DNA from: Acidobacteriota bacterium
GTDB lineage: Bacteria > Acidobacteriota > Blastocatellia > Pyrinomonadales > Pyrinomonadaceae
Assembly (NCBI GenBank): GCA_019239425.1
Contig: JAFAZX010000066.1
Span: 1 to 58,892, forward strand
Direction: 5' to 3'
DNA: 58,892 nt
Part shown: positions 8,525-17,478 of the stretch, piece by piece
How positions within the stretch are numbered: position 1 is the stretch's first letter
Layout of the letters: each line of letters starts with the position of its first letter
Translations under genes and position numbers: made by a program
Notes under the pieces: model-generated
Seen by the model: the letters and a program-made list of their open reading frames with translations, nothing else
Database searches by the model: none
Told to the model about the DNA's origin: nothing

Positions 8525-11041
8525 CTAGGCCGCGAGGAAGCGCGAAGCCTCCGCGCTGGCGTGTGTGAGTGTGGAGAACTGCTCGTCGGCGAGCAGCTCG
8601 GCCGCCGCGCCCGCGCCGACGGGGCGCGAGAAGAGGTAGCCCTGGCCGAAGTCGCACCCGAGGTCGCCCAACTGCCGGAGCTGGTCGGCCGTCTCGACGC
8701 CCTCGGCCACGACGGCCATGTCGAGGCTGCGCGCGAGCGTGACGATGGTGCGGACGATCTCGGCGTTCTCGGAGTTGTCCGTCATCTGCGTGACGAAGGA
8801 GCGGTCGATCTTCAGGGTGTCGATGGGGAAGCGGTGCAGGTAGGAGAGCGAGGAGTAGCCGGTGCCGAAGTCGTCGATGGCGAGCTGCACGCCGAGGCCG
8901 CGGAGCTGCATCAGCATGTCGATGGCCGTGTCGATGTTCTCCATGACCATGCTCTCGGTGATTTCGAGCTTGAGGCTCCCGGGGCGCAGGCCCGACTCGC
9001 GCAAGGCCCCCGCCACCTGCTCGATGAGGTCGGCCTGCGAGAACTGCCGGGAGGAGAGGTTGACGCTCACCGCCACCGTCTCGTCCGCCGCGCCCTGCCG
9101 CTGCCACAGGCGCATCTGCCGGCACGCCTCGTTCAAGACCCACGCGCCGAGCGGGATGATAAGGCCCGTCTCCTCGGCCACGGGGATGAAGTCCGAAGGC
9201 ATGACCAGCCCGCGCTCGGGGTGGCGCCAGCGCACCAGCGCCTCGAAGCTCGACACCAGTCCCGTCTCCAGGCAGACGATGGGCTGGTAGTTGAGGAAGA
9301 ACTCGTTGCGGCTGATGGCGCGGCGGAGGTCGGTTTCGAGCTGCAGCAGCTCCATCGCGCGGTCGTGCATCGCCTTGTCGAAAACGACGTGGCGCTTCTT
9401 GCCCTCCATCTTCGCGCGGTACATCGCCGTGTCGGCGTCGCGCAGCAAGTCCTCCGCCCGCTCGTAGCCGGTGCGCGAGAGCGCGATGCCGATGCTCGCG
9501 GTGGTGAAGACCTCGTGGCCGCCGATGTTGAAGGGCTGCGAGACGGCCTCCTGCACGCGGGTCGCGACCTCGATGGCGTCCTCGGTGACGGAGAGGTCTT
9601 CGAGCAGGATGGTGAACTCGTCGCCGCCGAGCCGCGCCACCGTGTCGCCCGGCCGCAGGCACGCTTCGAGGCGGTGCGCGATGCCGACGAGGAGTTGGTC
9701 GCCGACCATGTGGCCCAAGCTGTCGTTGATGATCTTGAAGCGGTCGAGGTCGAGGAAGAGCGCGGCGAAGAAGCGGTCGCCCGCGCGGCGCGAGCGCTGG
9801 ATCGCCATCTTGACGTGATCCATGAAGAGCGCGCGGTTCGGCAGCCCCGTCAGGGCGTCGTGGAACGCGTCGTGGAGGAGCTGCTCTTCGGCGCGCTTGC
9901 GGTCGGTGATGTCCTGAATCTGGAAGATGAGGTGGAGCGGCCGCGCCTCGCCGTCGCGCACGAGCGACATGCCTAAGTGCGCCCAGACCTCCTTGCCCGA
10001 CTTGTGCCAGTAGCGCAGCTCCGACTGGTGCGAGGAGATGGCGCCGGCCGTGAACCTCTGCATCTGCTCTTCGAGCGCGACGAGGTCTTCGCGGTGCGTC
10101 ACCCGCTGGACTTCCGAGGCGAGCAGCTCGGCCTCGTCGTAGCCGACGATCTCGCACAGGCTGCGGTTGACCTGGAGCCAGCGGCCGTCGAGCGCGACGA
10201 CGCCCATCCCGATGGTCGCGTTGTCGAAGGCCGAGCGGAAGCGCTCCTCCGATTCGCGCAGCGCCTGCATGTGCTGCTGGACTTCGAGCGCGTGCTGGCG
10301 GGCGAGCTCGGCCTGCTTGGTCGAGGACTCGACGTTCTTGAGGTAGGTGCAGTAGGTGAAGTAGACGACGATGACGATGGGCGCCGTGGCGAGGAAGGCG
10401 TAGAGGCCGAAGGCCCCCACGAGCTTGACGACGACGGCCGAGGCCGACGCGCCCGCGAAGTACGTGATCGAAGTCCAAAGGAAGTTCTGCCGCCACATCT
10501 GCCAGACCGGCAGCCCCTGCCTGAGCGCCACGCCCGTCGCGACCAGGCCGGAGTTGACGACGTAGGTGACGAGCGCCATGACGCAGACGGCCGAGATGTA
10601 GCGCGACTGGTCGCCGAGCGGGAGCTGCTGGATGTCGCCGAAGCTGGCGCGCAGCACCAGCACCGTCAGGAAGGTCGAGCAGCCGGAGACGCCCGCGTTG
10701 AAGCCCATCACCATCTTCTTCCGCGTGATGCGCACCGACGAGACGAAGCCGTCGGCCGCCGAGAGCAGCACGGCCGCCTCGCCGCTGAAGAAGAGCATGA
10801 CGAAGAAGATGAAGGTGTCGGAGACGGAGATCGACCCGCGCACGCGCGGAATCTTCACGTAGACGCGCGAGCCGAAGGCCAGCGTCACCAGCCCGATGAG
10901 GGCGAAGCGCATCCCGAGCCCCGCCGGCTGGAGGCGCGTGACGCTGTGAGCGCACGCGGTCACGCCGAACGTGATGACCGCCCACATGAAGAGCGGTGAG
11001 ATGCGCTGTCTAATCGCGGAACTGAGCATCGGTTGCGTCAA
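8525..11041 (-). CDS. Membrane PAS-GGDEF-EAL cyclic-di-GMP protein
   Basis: 838 aa. Residues 1-235 hold about seven membrane helices forming a sensor module; a PAS domain follows at about 262-385 (RFRSAFDNATIGMGVVALDG). The GGDEF domain carries an intact RLGGDEFTILLED active site and the EAL domain keeps FEALVRWRHP, ESMVME, DDFGTGYSSLSYL and the LKIDRSF lysine. Both halves therefore look competent: synthesis and breakdown of c-di-GMP, with the net output set by the sensor. The ligand is unknown. The GNAT follows 12 bp later. Confidence 0.94.
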   Translation of the reverse strand: MTQPMLSSAIRQRISPLFMWAVITFGVTACAHSVTRLQPAGLGMRFALIGLVTLAFGSRVYVKIPRVRGSISVSDTFIFFVMLFFSGEAAVLLSAADGFVSSVRITRKKMVMGFNAGVSGCSTFLTVLVLRASFGDIQQLPLGDQSRYISAVCVMALVTYVVNSGLVATGVALRQGLPVWQMWRQNFLWTSITYFAGASASAVVVKLVGAFGLYAFLATAPIVIVVYFTYCTYLKNVESSTKQAELARQHALEVQQHMQALRESEERFRSAFDNATIGMGVVALDGRWLQVNRSLCEIVGYDEAELLASEVQRVTHREDLVALEEQMQRFTAGAISSHQSELRYWHKSGKEVWAHLGMSLVRDGEARPLHLIFQIQDITDRKRAEEQLLHDAFHDALTGLPNRALFMDHVKMAIQRSRRAGDRFFAALFLDLDRFKIINDSLGHMVGDQLLVGIAHRLEACLRPGDTVARLGGDEFTILLEDLSVTEDAIEVATRVQEAVSQPFNIGGHEVFTTASIGIALSRTGYERAEDLLRDADTAMYRAKMEGKKRHVVFDKAMHDRAMELLQLETDLRRAISRNEFFLNYQPIVCLETGLVSSFEALVRWRHPERGLVMPSDFIPVAEETGLIIPLGAWVLNEACRQMRLWQRQGAADETVAVSVNLSSRQFSQADLIEQVAGALRESGLRPGSLKLEITESMVMENIDTAIDMLMQLRGLGVQLAIDDFGTGYSSLSYLHRFPIDTLKIDRSFVTQMTDNSENAEIVRTIVTLARSLDMAVVAEGVETADQLRQLGDLGCDFGQGYLFSRPVGAGAAAELLADEQFSTLTHASAEASRFLAA

Positions 11042-11223
11042 AGGGACGGGAACACGTGGATGTCAAAACCGCCCGGGGCCGACGAGTGGGGCGGGCAGGG
11101 GCCCGCGGGCGCAGACAATAGTGCAAGCAGTATTCCAGTGACCGACGGGCCGCGGGGTGCGAAATGTCCAACAAAATGGGTGTTTTCGCCCCCCAAGGGG
11201 GAGGGGCCTTGTGACTCCGGTCG

Positions 11224-11253
11224 GTCATCCTGACGCGGGCACGTCAGGATGAC
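11224..11253. terminator. 12-bp perfect hairpin upstream of the GGDEF/EAL gene
   Basis: GTCATCCTGACG (11224-11235) pairs perfectly with CGTCAGGATGAC (11242-11253) across a 6-nt loop. It sits in the 384-bp space between the subtilase end and the GGDEF/EAL start. Confidence 0.5.
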
Positions 11254-11255
11254 GA

Positions 11256-11301
11256 GAAACCACTCACCCGCCCCGCGCGGGTCGGTCAGGTGAGTGGTTT
11301 C
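11256..11301. terminator. Second 12-bp perfect hairpin
   Basis: GAAACCACTCAC (11256-11267) pairs perfectly with GTGAGTGGTTTC (11290-11301) around a GC-rich loop. It directly abuts the previous hairpin. On the minus strand it could end transcription from the subtilase gene. Confidence 0.5.
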
Positions 11302-11378
11302 AAGTTGGGGCTGGAAGAGAGAGGTTCGGTGCGGCCTTACGTGCCGAGTTCTGTGCGTGCCGAGTTCTGTTTCGAAGG

Positions 11379-11416
11379 CCCGCGCGGCCGCGGCCATGCG
11401 ACCGCGGCCGCGCGGG
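11379..11416. terminator. GC-only hairpin after the subtilase stop
   Basis: CCCGCGCGGCCGCGG (11379-11393) pairs with CCGCGGCCGCGCGGG (11402-11416). It begins 10 bp beyond the subtilase stop on the minus strand. There is no clear T run. A 14-nt direct repeat, GTGCCGAGTTCTGT, occurs twice just beyond it (11341 and 11357). Confidence 0.5.
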
Positions 11417-11425
11417 GAAGAGTCC

Positions 11426-13621
11426 TTACTTCGTGGGCGTGGTCGCGCTGACGACCGCCGTGTAGGCCGAGTTGCCGTTGGCGTTGTACGACCTGACGCG
11501 GTAGTAGTACTTCTTCCCGGCCGAGAGGGCCGTGCTGGCGTAAGAGGTGGAGTTGACCGCGAGCGTCGTGAGCTGCGTGTAGGTCACGCCGTCGGTCGAG
11601 CGCTCGACCTTGAAGCCGGTCTCGTCCGCGGAGGCGTCGACCCACGTCAGGTTGATCTGCGACTTGGAGACGACCGCGGCCTTGAGCGTGCCGGGGGCCG
11701 CGGGCGGGAGCGAAGCCTCGACCACCTTCACCATCGAGGTGGTGCTGTCGCCCTGCACGAGCGCGAGGTTGGCCTGCACGGCCATGTCGGCGAGCATCAC
11801 GCCGTCGCTCATCAGCGAGCCGTCACTCATCAGCATGCCGTCCATCAGCAGCGTCCCGTCGCTCATCAGCGAGCCGGAGCCGTAGAGCTGGCTGCACGCC
11901 AGGAACGGCGTCCCGTCGCTCATCAGCGCCCCGCTGGCCGTCAGGATGTTGCCGCCCATGATGACGCCGTCGCTCATCAGCGACCCGTCCGCCACCAGCA
12001 CCCCGTCGCTCATCAGCGACCCGTCGTTCAGCAGCACGCCGAGGCCGTAGACGCGCTGGTACTTCGTAACGAGGTTCGTCCCCGTCACGAAGGTCTGGTC
12101 GAGGATGATGCCCTGCGACCAGTTGAACTGCCAGCCGGCGATGGTCGTCTGCTGCATGCCGAGGGAGCCGGTCAGCATCGAGGTGCCGACGGGGGTCGTG
12201 GACGAGAGGTCGGTGCGCGCGAGGCGCGCCAGGCGCATCGCGCCCTCAAGGTTGACCTCGCCCGCGCCCTGCTCGAAGGCGTTGAAGCCGGGGAGCTGCT
12301 GGGCCGTGTACATCAGGAGGGCCTTGACGAGGTTGGGGGTCAAGGAAGGGTTGGCCTGGAGCAGCAGGGCCGCCGCGCCCGAGACGACCGGCGTCGCCAT
12401 CGAAGTGCCCGACAGGTACATCTGATCGCGCGCCGCCGAGCCGGAGACGTTGGCGTCGAGCGTCGGGTTCTGCGTCACGAGGAGGTTGCCGGCCGACTGC
12501 GCGTCGATGATCTTGTTGCCGGGCGCGACGAGGTCGGGCTTGACGAGGTTGTCGTAGTGCTTGGCGCCGGCTGCGTCCGTCCAGGAGCCGCGGGTCGGCC
12601 CGCGCGAGCTGTACGAGGCGACGCCGTCGTCGTTGCGCGCGTCGGTGCCGAAGGTGTTCGCCGCGCCCACGGTGATGACCGAGGGGTCGATGCCGGGGCT
12701 GTGAATCTGCCCGTAAATCTTGTTGCCCGAGCCGTCCTTGCCCTCGTTGCCGGCGGCGGCCACGACCACGACTCCCGCGTCCACGAGGCCGCGGACGGCG
12801 AGGCAGAGCGGGTCGACCGTGTAGGAGTCCACGGCCGAGGTGCCGAGGCTCAGGCTGACGACGCGGATGTTGTAGGTCGTCCGGTTCGTCTTAATCCAGT
12901 CGAGGGCGGCGAGCAAAGCCGAGACGGTGCCCTTGCCCTGCGAGTTGAGCACGCGCAGGTTGACGATCTTGGCGTTCGGCGCGATGCCGCGGTAGGCGCC
13001 GTTCGAGACCGCCCCGTTGCCCGCCGCGATGGAGGCGGCGTGCGTCCCGTGGCCGTAAGGGTCGTCCGTGCGGTTCTCGCCCGTGAAGTCCCTGCTGTAG
13101 ACGATGCGCGAGGTGCTGCCCGTCTCGGTCGTGAAGGCGGTGTGGTTCGGGTCGATGCCGGAGTCGAGCACGGCGATGCCGACGCCGGTGCCGTCGTAGG
13201 TCGGGTTGTAGTTCCCCATGACGCTCGCGGCGTCGGCGCCCGAAGTCAGCGTGACGTGGCCGAGCAGCTTGACCTCGCGGTCGAGCGCGACGTACTCCAC
13301 GTCCGAGCGGGCGGCCAAAGCCTCGACGGCCGCGGCCGGCAGACTCACGGCGCGCAGGGGGAAGTTGGAGAACGTCTTCGTCACCGCCCCGTTGCTGTTC
13401 GTGACGGCCGCGTCGAGCGTGCTGTTCCACGAGCTGACGGACTTGACGACGACGTTAATCTTGCCCGTCTGCTTGAGCTTCTGCCGCAGGTCGTCCGAGA
13501 ACTTCTGCCTGCCGCCCGACATCTGCGCGGCGGTGCGCGGCGCGCACGGCCACGCGAGCGCGGCGGCGACCGCGGCGACCGCGGTCAGGAAGGCGATGGG
13601 GGATTTCAGTTGTCTTATCAT
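11426..13621 (-). CDS. Secreted subtilisin-like peptidase (S8) with LMSDG repeats and fibronectin III
   Basis: 731 aa from the ATG at 13621, chosen because it gives a signal peptide (SPIAFLTAVAAVAAALA) and follows a GAGG site; a longer reading adds an unlikely leader. A pro-region is followed by the protease domain with Asp153 (VLDSGID), His191 (GHGTHAA), oxyanion Asn292 (AAAGNEG) and Ser407 (GTSMATP). Residues about 530-615 contain six copies of LMSDG in a low-complexity stretch. Residues about 640-731 form a fibronectin type III domain. It should be an exported protease; the repeat region may bind calcium or a surface ligand, which is inference. Confidence 0.93.
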   Translation of the reverse strand: MIRQLKSPIAFLTAVAAVAAALAWPCAPRTAAQMSGGRQKFSDDLRQKLKQTGKINVVVKSVSSWNSTLDAAVTNSNGAVTKTFSNFPLRAVSLPAAAVEALAARSDVEYVALDREVKLLGHVTLTSGADAASVMGNYNPTYDGTGVGIAVLDSGIDPNHTAFTTETGSTSRIVYSRDFTGENRTDDPYGHGTHAASIAAGNGAVSNGAYRGIAPNAKIVNLRVLNSQGKGTVSALLAALDWIKTNRTTYNIRVVSLSLGTSAVDSYTVDPLCLAVRGLVDAGVVVVAAAGNEGKDGSGNKIYGQIHSPGIDPSVITVGAANTFGTDARNDDGVASYSSRGPTRGSWTDAAGAKHYDNLVKPDLVAPGNKIIDAQSAGNLLVTQNPTLDANVSGSAARDQMYLSGTSMATPVVSGAAALLLQANPSLTPNLVKALLMYTAQQLPGFNAFEQGAGEVNLEGAMRLARLARTDLSSTTPVGTSMLTGSLGMQQTTIAGWQFNWSQGIILDQTFVTGTNLVTKYQRVYGLGVLLNDGSLMSDGVLVADGSLMSDGVIMGGNILTASGALMSDGTPFLACSQLYGSGSLMSDGTLLMDGMLMSDGSLMSDGVMLADMAVQANLALVQGDSTTSMVKVVEASLPPAAPGTLKAAVVSKSQINLTWVDASADETGFKVERSTDGVTYTQLTTLAVNSTSYASTALSAGKKYYYRVRSYNANGNSAYTAVVSATTPTK

Positions 13622-13874
13622 CTTTTTAATTTGTCCTCGCTTCCCCCTTGTTCCCCTTGTTCGATTCGTGGAAGCGTCGGGGTGGTGGAAATATCCTAGC
13701 CGTCCCCGCCGCCCTTTATGCACCCCCCGTTCCAACGGCCGCCGGAGAGAAAAACGCCCTGAAAGTCCGGCAAAACGCGCAACCCCGCCCCGCGGAACTT
13801 CGCGCCCGCCGGTCAGTCTGATTGTCCTGCTCTTAGTTTGACCGACCCGCTTGGGTCAAAGAGAAGTGTGAAAG

Positions 13875-14011
13875 CTGGGAGCGCGGGCATCCCTGCCCGC
13901 CTGAGCGCGCAGCGCGAAAGCTGAGAGGCTTTACACCTCAACGTCGAGGTAAAGCGGTAGACGGTCAGCGTGCTCAAGCACGCTTGCGGGCAGGGATGCC
14001 CGCGCTCCCAG
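13875..14011. repeat. Palindromic element with perfect 26-bp ends
   Basis: CTGGGAGCGCGGGCATCCCT and the following 6 nt (13875-13900) recur as the exact reverse complement at 13986-14011. Each arm is itself partly palindromic (GCGGGCAT/ATGCCCGC with flanks). The 85-nt interior has further short stems. It fills most of the 452-bp gap between the subtilase and the next gene. The sequence style is that of a dispersed intergenic repeat rather than a gene. Confidence 0.75.
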
Positions 14012-14073
14012 CGAGGGAGGGCCTTATCTCGATTTGCAAGTCAGTATGAGAGGTGGAACGGGTAAACGTGAGG

Positions 14074-14661
14074 TCACTTCCCCGCCCCCTCATCTTCCAG
14101 AAAGCGCGCGCGGAAGTCCTTCGAGGCGAGGCGGAGCGAGAGCCAGTCTTCGAAGATTTCGGGCTGGTTGAGCCAGACGGTGAACCACTCGGCCATCTCG
14201 GCCTTCTCTGCGCGCTTGCGCTCGTTGACCGACTGGTTGCGCGCGATCATCTGCGCGCGCTGCTTCCCCTTGAGCACGGTCTCCTGCACGCGCCGGAGTC
14301 CTTCGCGGTCGCCCTTGCGCCGGAACTGCTTGCGCAGGTTGTCGAGCCGGCGGATGGAGGCGGCGGCCTCCTCGAAGGTCGAGAACTTGAGGACGTTGCG
14401 GAAGGCGGCCTCGTAAGGGTCTTGCGTGCGCCAGCGCGCGTCCAGCTCCATCACCTCGGCGTGGCGCAGCTCGGCGCCCTCGTCGGCGAGCACGCGGGCC
14501 ACGCGCGCGGGACTCTCGACCGCGCCCTCGCCGAAGCGCTCGCGCACGGCCTCGCGCACGGCCTCCAGCTCGCTCGCGCCCACCGACTCGCAGTCGAGGT
14601 GCTCCCACACCTCTATCATCAGCTCGCGCTTCGTCCGCGCCTCCCACTCGCCCTTCTTCAT
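14074..14661 (-). CDS. Hypothetical helical protein
   Basis: 195 aa from ATG 14661, which opens with MKKGEWEARTKRELMIEVWE; upstream in-frame codons look non-coding. The protein is highly charged and predicted mostly helical, with segments such as SIRRLDNLRKQFRRKGDREG and QPEIFEDWLSLRLASKDFRA. No membrane segment and no known motif. The family is not recognised; the start of the chain resembles a small nucleic-acid-associated protein, but that is only an impression. Confidence 0.75.
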   Translation of the reverse strand: MKKGEWEARTKRELMIEVWEHLDCESVGASELEAVREAVRERFGEGAVESPARVARVLADEGAELRHAEVMELDARWRTQDPYEAAFRNVLKFSTFEEAAASIRRLDNLRKQFRRKGDREGLRRVQETVLKGKQRAQMIARNQSVNERKRAEKAEMAEWFTVWLNQPEIFEDWLSLRLASKDFRARFLEDEGAGK

Positions 14662-14838
14662 AAGTTTTAAGCTTACGACGGCCGTTCGCCTAGCATCAAG
14701 CAACGTCCCTTCGGTGCGAGAGAGCCCGAGCCACGACGATGGGCGCGTTCCGACCACCACCTCACACTTTCGGCGGCTGATATCATCGCCATGCTTTGAG
14801 CCGCGCCTGAGTTTGCAGTGGCGTGAGGCCCAGACGCG

Positions 14839-15039
14839 TTACTCCTTGTCACTTCCCACGCTTTGCTTCTTCTGGCCGCTGGCGGAGCGCTTTGCCCGTC
14901 TGCCCCTCACCCCGGCGTGCTCCGCCTGCGAGCGCAGGATGAAAACACAGATCAAGATTATGCCGGCCAACTCCGCCGTACGCACAACGATCATATAGAG
15001 TACGTCGTACGCCTCCATCAACTGCTTTATCGCTCCCAT
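14839..15039 (-). CDS. Small single-pass membrane protein
   Basis: 66 aa. The ATG at 15039 is preceded at 8 nt by GAGAGG, which decides the start. One membrane helix (VVRTAELAGIILICVFIL) is followed by a basic tail (RGRRAKRSASGQKK). No homologous family recognised. It lies at the left edge of the IS630/ImmA island. The 190 bp between its start and the IS hold nothing recognised. Confidence 0.6.
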   Translation of the reverse strand: MGAIKQLMEAYDVLYMIVVRTAELAGIILICVFILRSQAEHAGVRGRRAKRSASGQKKQSVGSDKE

Positions 15040-15232
15040 TATCGTCACCTCTCTAACTACCGTTCGCGCCCTACTGACGGCGAACTTGATTAAGGCTGTG
15101 GTACTCCTTCGACCGTGAACCGGGCCACTCGCGTCAGTCGCCCACCGCCCCCGGAAGCAACAATACTTCGGGCTGAGGGGTACTTAAAGCTTAATATTTA
15201 CCCTGAATAATTATTTGATCTTTATCAGGCTA

Positions 15233-16379
15233 AGTAACCTTTGAAAAGTTCGGGACGTTTTCAAGCGACGAGTTGAAAGACCTTCTCCGGCGTCAACTCC
15301 GAGAAGTATCGTTCGACCGCCGCCACCAGCTCGTTGATGGACGAGCAGCAGCGGTTCGCCAGCGCCGTCCCCTTCAGATGCCACCAGAGCTTCTCGACGG
15401 GGTTGTCCCGATGCCCGCCGTAGCGCGGCAGGTAAGCCAGCTCCACCTGCGGGTGGAGCGAGAGCCACTCCCGCAGCAGCCGGCTCTTATGGATCGAGGC
15501 GTGGTCGAGGACGACCAGCAGCGGCTCGCCGCCGTACGCGGCCAGCAGGTCGCCGAGGTGGCCGACCATCTCCAGGGTGCGCTTGCGGCCGAAGACGCGG
15601 TAAAAGACCGCGCCCGTCTCGATGTCGATGGCGCCGAAGATCGTCCGCTTCTGGTTCTGAAGCGGGGCCTGAAGGCGCAACTGCTCGCCGATCACGAGCC
15701 ACATCCGCCGCAGCACGGGGAAGAGTCGGATGTCGGTCTCGTCCTCGACTAGGACGTGCGCCCCCGCACTGCGAGCCTCGGCGATGCGCCGCCCCAGGGC
15801 CTGCTGCACCTGCTCGCGCTCGGGGTCTACTTTGCGCGGGGCGTGCTTCGGGCGCGTGAAGCGATAACGCAATGAGCGCAGCAACTCGCGCACTTTCCAC
15901 GCCGAGAGGCGCAGCGAGCAGCGCCCGGCCAGGTGGCGCGTCAGCGCCGCTATCGTCCAGAGGGCCGCGACGTAGCCGAAGCAGGAGGGCGGCTGATGCG
16001 CCTGCGCCCAGACCGCTTGACGTGCGACCGCGGTGTCGGCGCGCGGGCGACCCGCACGCGGTAGATCGAGGAGGCCGGCGGTGCCCTCGCGCTCGAAGCG
16101 GCGGAGCCACTTCCTGACGGTCTTCGGGCGGCAGTGCAAGCGCGAGGCGATCTCCGGGATGGGGACGCGCGCGGCCGACCATAAGACCATCAGCGCGCGC
16201 AGAGCGACTCGCCCGGCGGCCTGCCGGGTCAGGTCGCGCAGGGCTTGACACTCCGACTCGGATGCAATAGTGACAAAGAGCATGGGGCTGACCTCGGCTG
16301 CAAAGCTGGTTACTTCGCAGTGAGGTATCACACCCCGGCGGGGCACTACAAAAGTGCCCCGTTCTTTTCAAAGGTTACT
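15233..16379 (-). mobile_element. IS630-family insertion sequence, complete
   Basis: 1147 bp. The ends are perfect inverted repeats of at least 16 bp: AGTAACCTTTGAAAAG (15233-15248) and CTTTTCAAAGGTTACT (16364-16379). The element is flanked by TA on both sides (15231-15232 and 16380-16381), the target duplication typical of IS630/Tc1 elements. The intact ends and transposase suggest recent insertion. It sits 47 bp past the end of the ImmA-like gene and does not break a recognisable gene. Confidence 0.93.
15261..16283 (-). CDS. IS630 family transposase
   Basis: 340 aa from the ATG giving MLFVTIASESECQALRDLTR; a longer in-frame start exists but would run toward the terminal repeat. An N-terminal helix-turn-helix region (IPEIASRLHCRPKTVRKWLR) precedes the DDE nuclease: Asp in VEDETDIRLFP, Asp in LVVLDHASIHKS and Glu in RDNPVEKLWWHLK. 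These are the three metal-binding acids of IS630 transposases, so the enzyme is probably active. It cuts and pastes at TA sites. Confidence 0.93.
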   Translation of the reverse strand: MLFVTIASESECQALRDLTRQAAGRVALRALMVLWSAARVPIPEIASRLHCRPKTVRKWLRRFEREGTAGLLDLPRAGRPRADTAVARQAVWAQAHQPPSCFGYVAALWTIAALTRHLAGRCSLRLSAWKVRELLRSLRYRFTRPKHAPRKVDPEREQVQQALGRRIAEARSAGAHVLVEDETDIRLFPVLRRMWLVIGEQLRLQAPLQNQKRTIFGAIDIETGAVFYRVFGRKRTLEMVGHLGDLLAAYGGEPLLVVLDHASIHKSRLLREWLSLHPQVELAYLPRYGGHRDNPVEKLWWHLKGTALANRCCSSINELVAAVERYFSELTPEKVFQLVA

Positions 16380-16425
16380 TAGCGTTGCTAGGGACTTGGC
16401 CGTCAGCCTCGGCATGGATGTGATT

Positions 16426-17478
16426 CTAGTCTTGGGGCACGTCCGCGCAGCGGGTGAAGTGCTGTGCGGCACGGCAGCGGGCAGCGTAGCTGCGTCCGTC
16501 TTTCTTGAAAGAGCGCCAACCAGTGCCATCGCAAGTGCAATCGTATTCAAGCGGCAGCGGTAACATGGCCGGCGTGTGCGGCGCCGTGGGTTTAGAAGGG
16601 GCGTGGGTGTGGCCAGCCACGCACGAAAGTATCGCCGAAGAGTTCGACATGCACGCGGAAATTACATGACAACGCCTATACTGATTCTGGAAGGTCAGCC
16701 ACTCCTCGCCCACCGTCGTCTTTCCATTCCGTAAGGCGTCGTAAATGCCGGAAGAGTCGGCATCGCCCACGGCCAGAGGCGGAAAGTAGGTCAAGCCACG
16801 ATTCGGTCTCGCTATCCAAGCCGCCGTGAGGGCGCTGCCGCGACGCTTCCACAGGATGAAAGTTGCGTCCCAAAGCTTTAATCCGTGCAGGCGAAGGACA
16901 GTGGCCGTGAGCGATGTCTCGAACGTCCGCGCGATTTCCTGAAGTGACTGGGGCGAGGGGAGGAAGTCATTGGCGATTTTCGAGAAGATAGTCGCTGGCA
17001 TCAGCAGTTCCGCCGCGGCGATGTTACAAAGCTTCTCTTCCTGCTCGTCGTGGTGCGGCTCCACGGAGGCGAGGCTCCTGTACTTAATGGTCGGCACAGA
17101 GTCGTAGAAGAAGGTGTGACCGAGTTCATGCGCGCAGGTAAAGTTCTGACGCTCGCGCGGCCGATCTTTACGCAGCTCAATGACGAAGTCCCGTCCCTGC
17201 GGCAACAGTCGCCCCTCGACCTCCATCTCCCGCTGGACAATTCGCCTTACTCTGCGGAGGTGTGCGTAGGAAGCGGGGCGGAAGGGCGGCGAGGTGACGC
17301 CGGATTCGAGCGTGAGCATCCGCGCGTGCCAGAGAATCGCTTCCACGGGGTCTTTAGCCCCCGGCACGGCGTCGCACAGGCCTCGCGCAAGCGGGCTCGT
17401 GAAGGCGGCCTTATCCGCGTCGGGGGTTCCGCTAAAAGAGCTTCCCGCCCTTGGAGATTTTCTTCTTGAGCTGGTCAT
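16426..17478 (-). CDS. ImmA/IrrE-type metallopeptidase
   Basis: About 350 aa. The zinc motif HExxH is seen in CAHELGHTFFYD, with further ligands likely in the EEKLCNIAAAELLMP helix, typical of this family. The C-terminal 120 residues are extra and cysteine-rich (YDCTCDGTGW and later). ImmA/IrrE proteases cleave or inactivate a partner XRE repressor, as in ICEBs1 and the Deinococcus PprI/DdrO pair, and occur in toxin-antitoxin-like defence pairs. The start is uncertain: ATG 17478, used here, overlaps the upstream regulator by 47 bp after GGAGAGGT; GTG 17367 is an alternative. Overlap implies coupled translation with its regulator. Confidence 0.85.
   Translation of the reverse strand: MTSSRRKSPRAGSSFSGTPDADKAAFTSPLARGLCDAVPGAKDPVEAILWHARMLTLESGVTSPPFRPASYAHLRRVRRIVQREMEVEGRLLPQGRDFVIELRKDRPRERQNFTCAHELGHTFFYDSVPTIKYRSLASVEPHHDEQEEKLCNIAAAELLMPATIFSKIANDFLPSPQSLQEIARTFETSLTATVLRLHGLKLWDATFILWKRRGSALTAAWIARPNRGLTYFPPLAVGDADSSGIYDALRNGKTTVGEEWLTFQNQYRRCHVISACMSNSSAILSCVAGHTHAPSKPTAPHTPAMLPLPLEYDCTCDGTGWRSFKKDGRSYAARCRAAQHFTRCADVPQD

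Noticed and set aside
7899..10985. 1028-codon minus-strand frame over the GGDEF/EAL and GNAT genes
   Set aside because: It is a shifted frame of the true genes, extremely Arg/Pro-rich, without any motif.
11294..13699. Long plus-strand open frame opposite the subtilase gene
   Set aside because: Its sequence is an Arg/Val/Gly-rich mirror of the GC-rich coding strand; the minus strand has catalytic motifs, signal peptide and domain order.
14839..16346. Integrase near the left of the array or in the IS region
   Set aside because: The only recombinase-type gene is the DDE transposase of IS630; no tyrosine recombinase motifs (R...HxxR...Y) were seen in any plausible frame.
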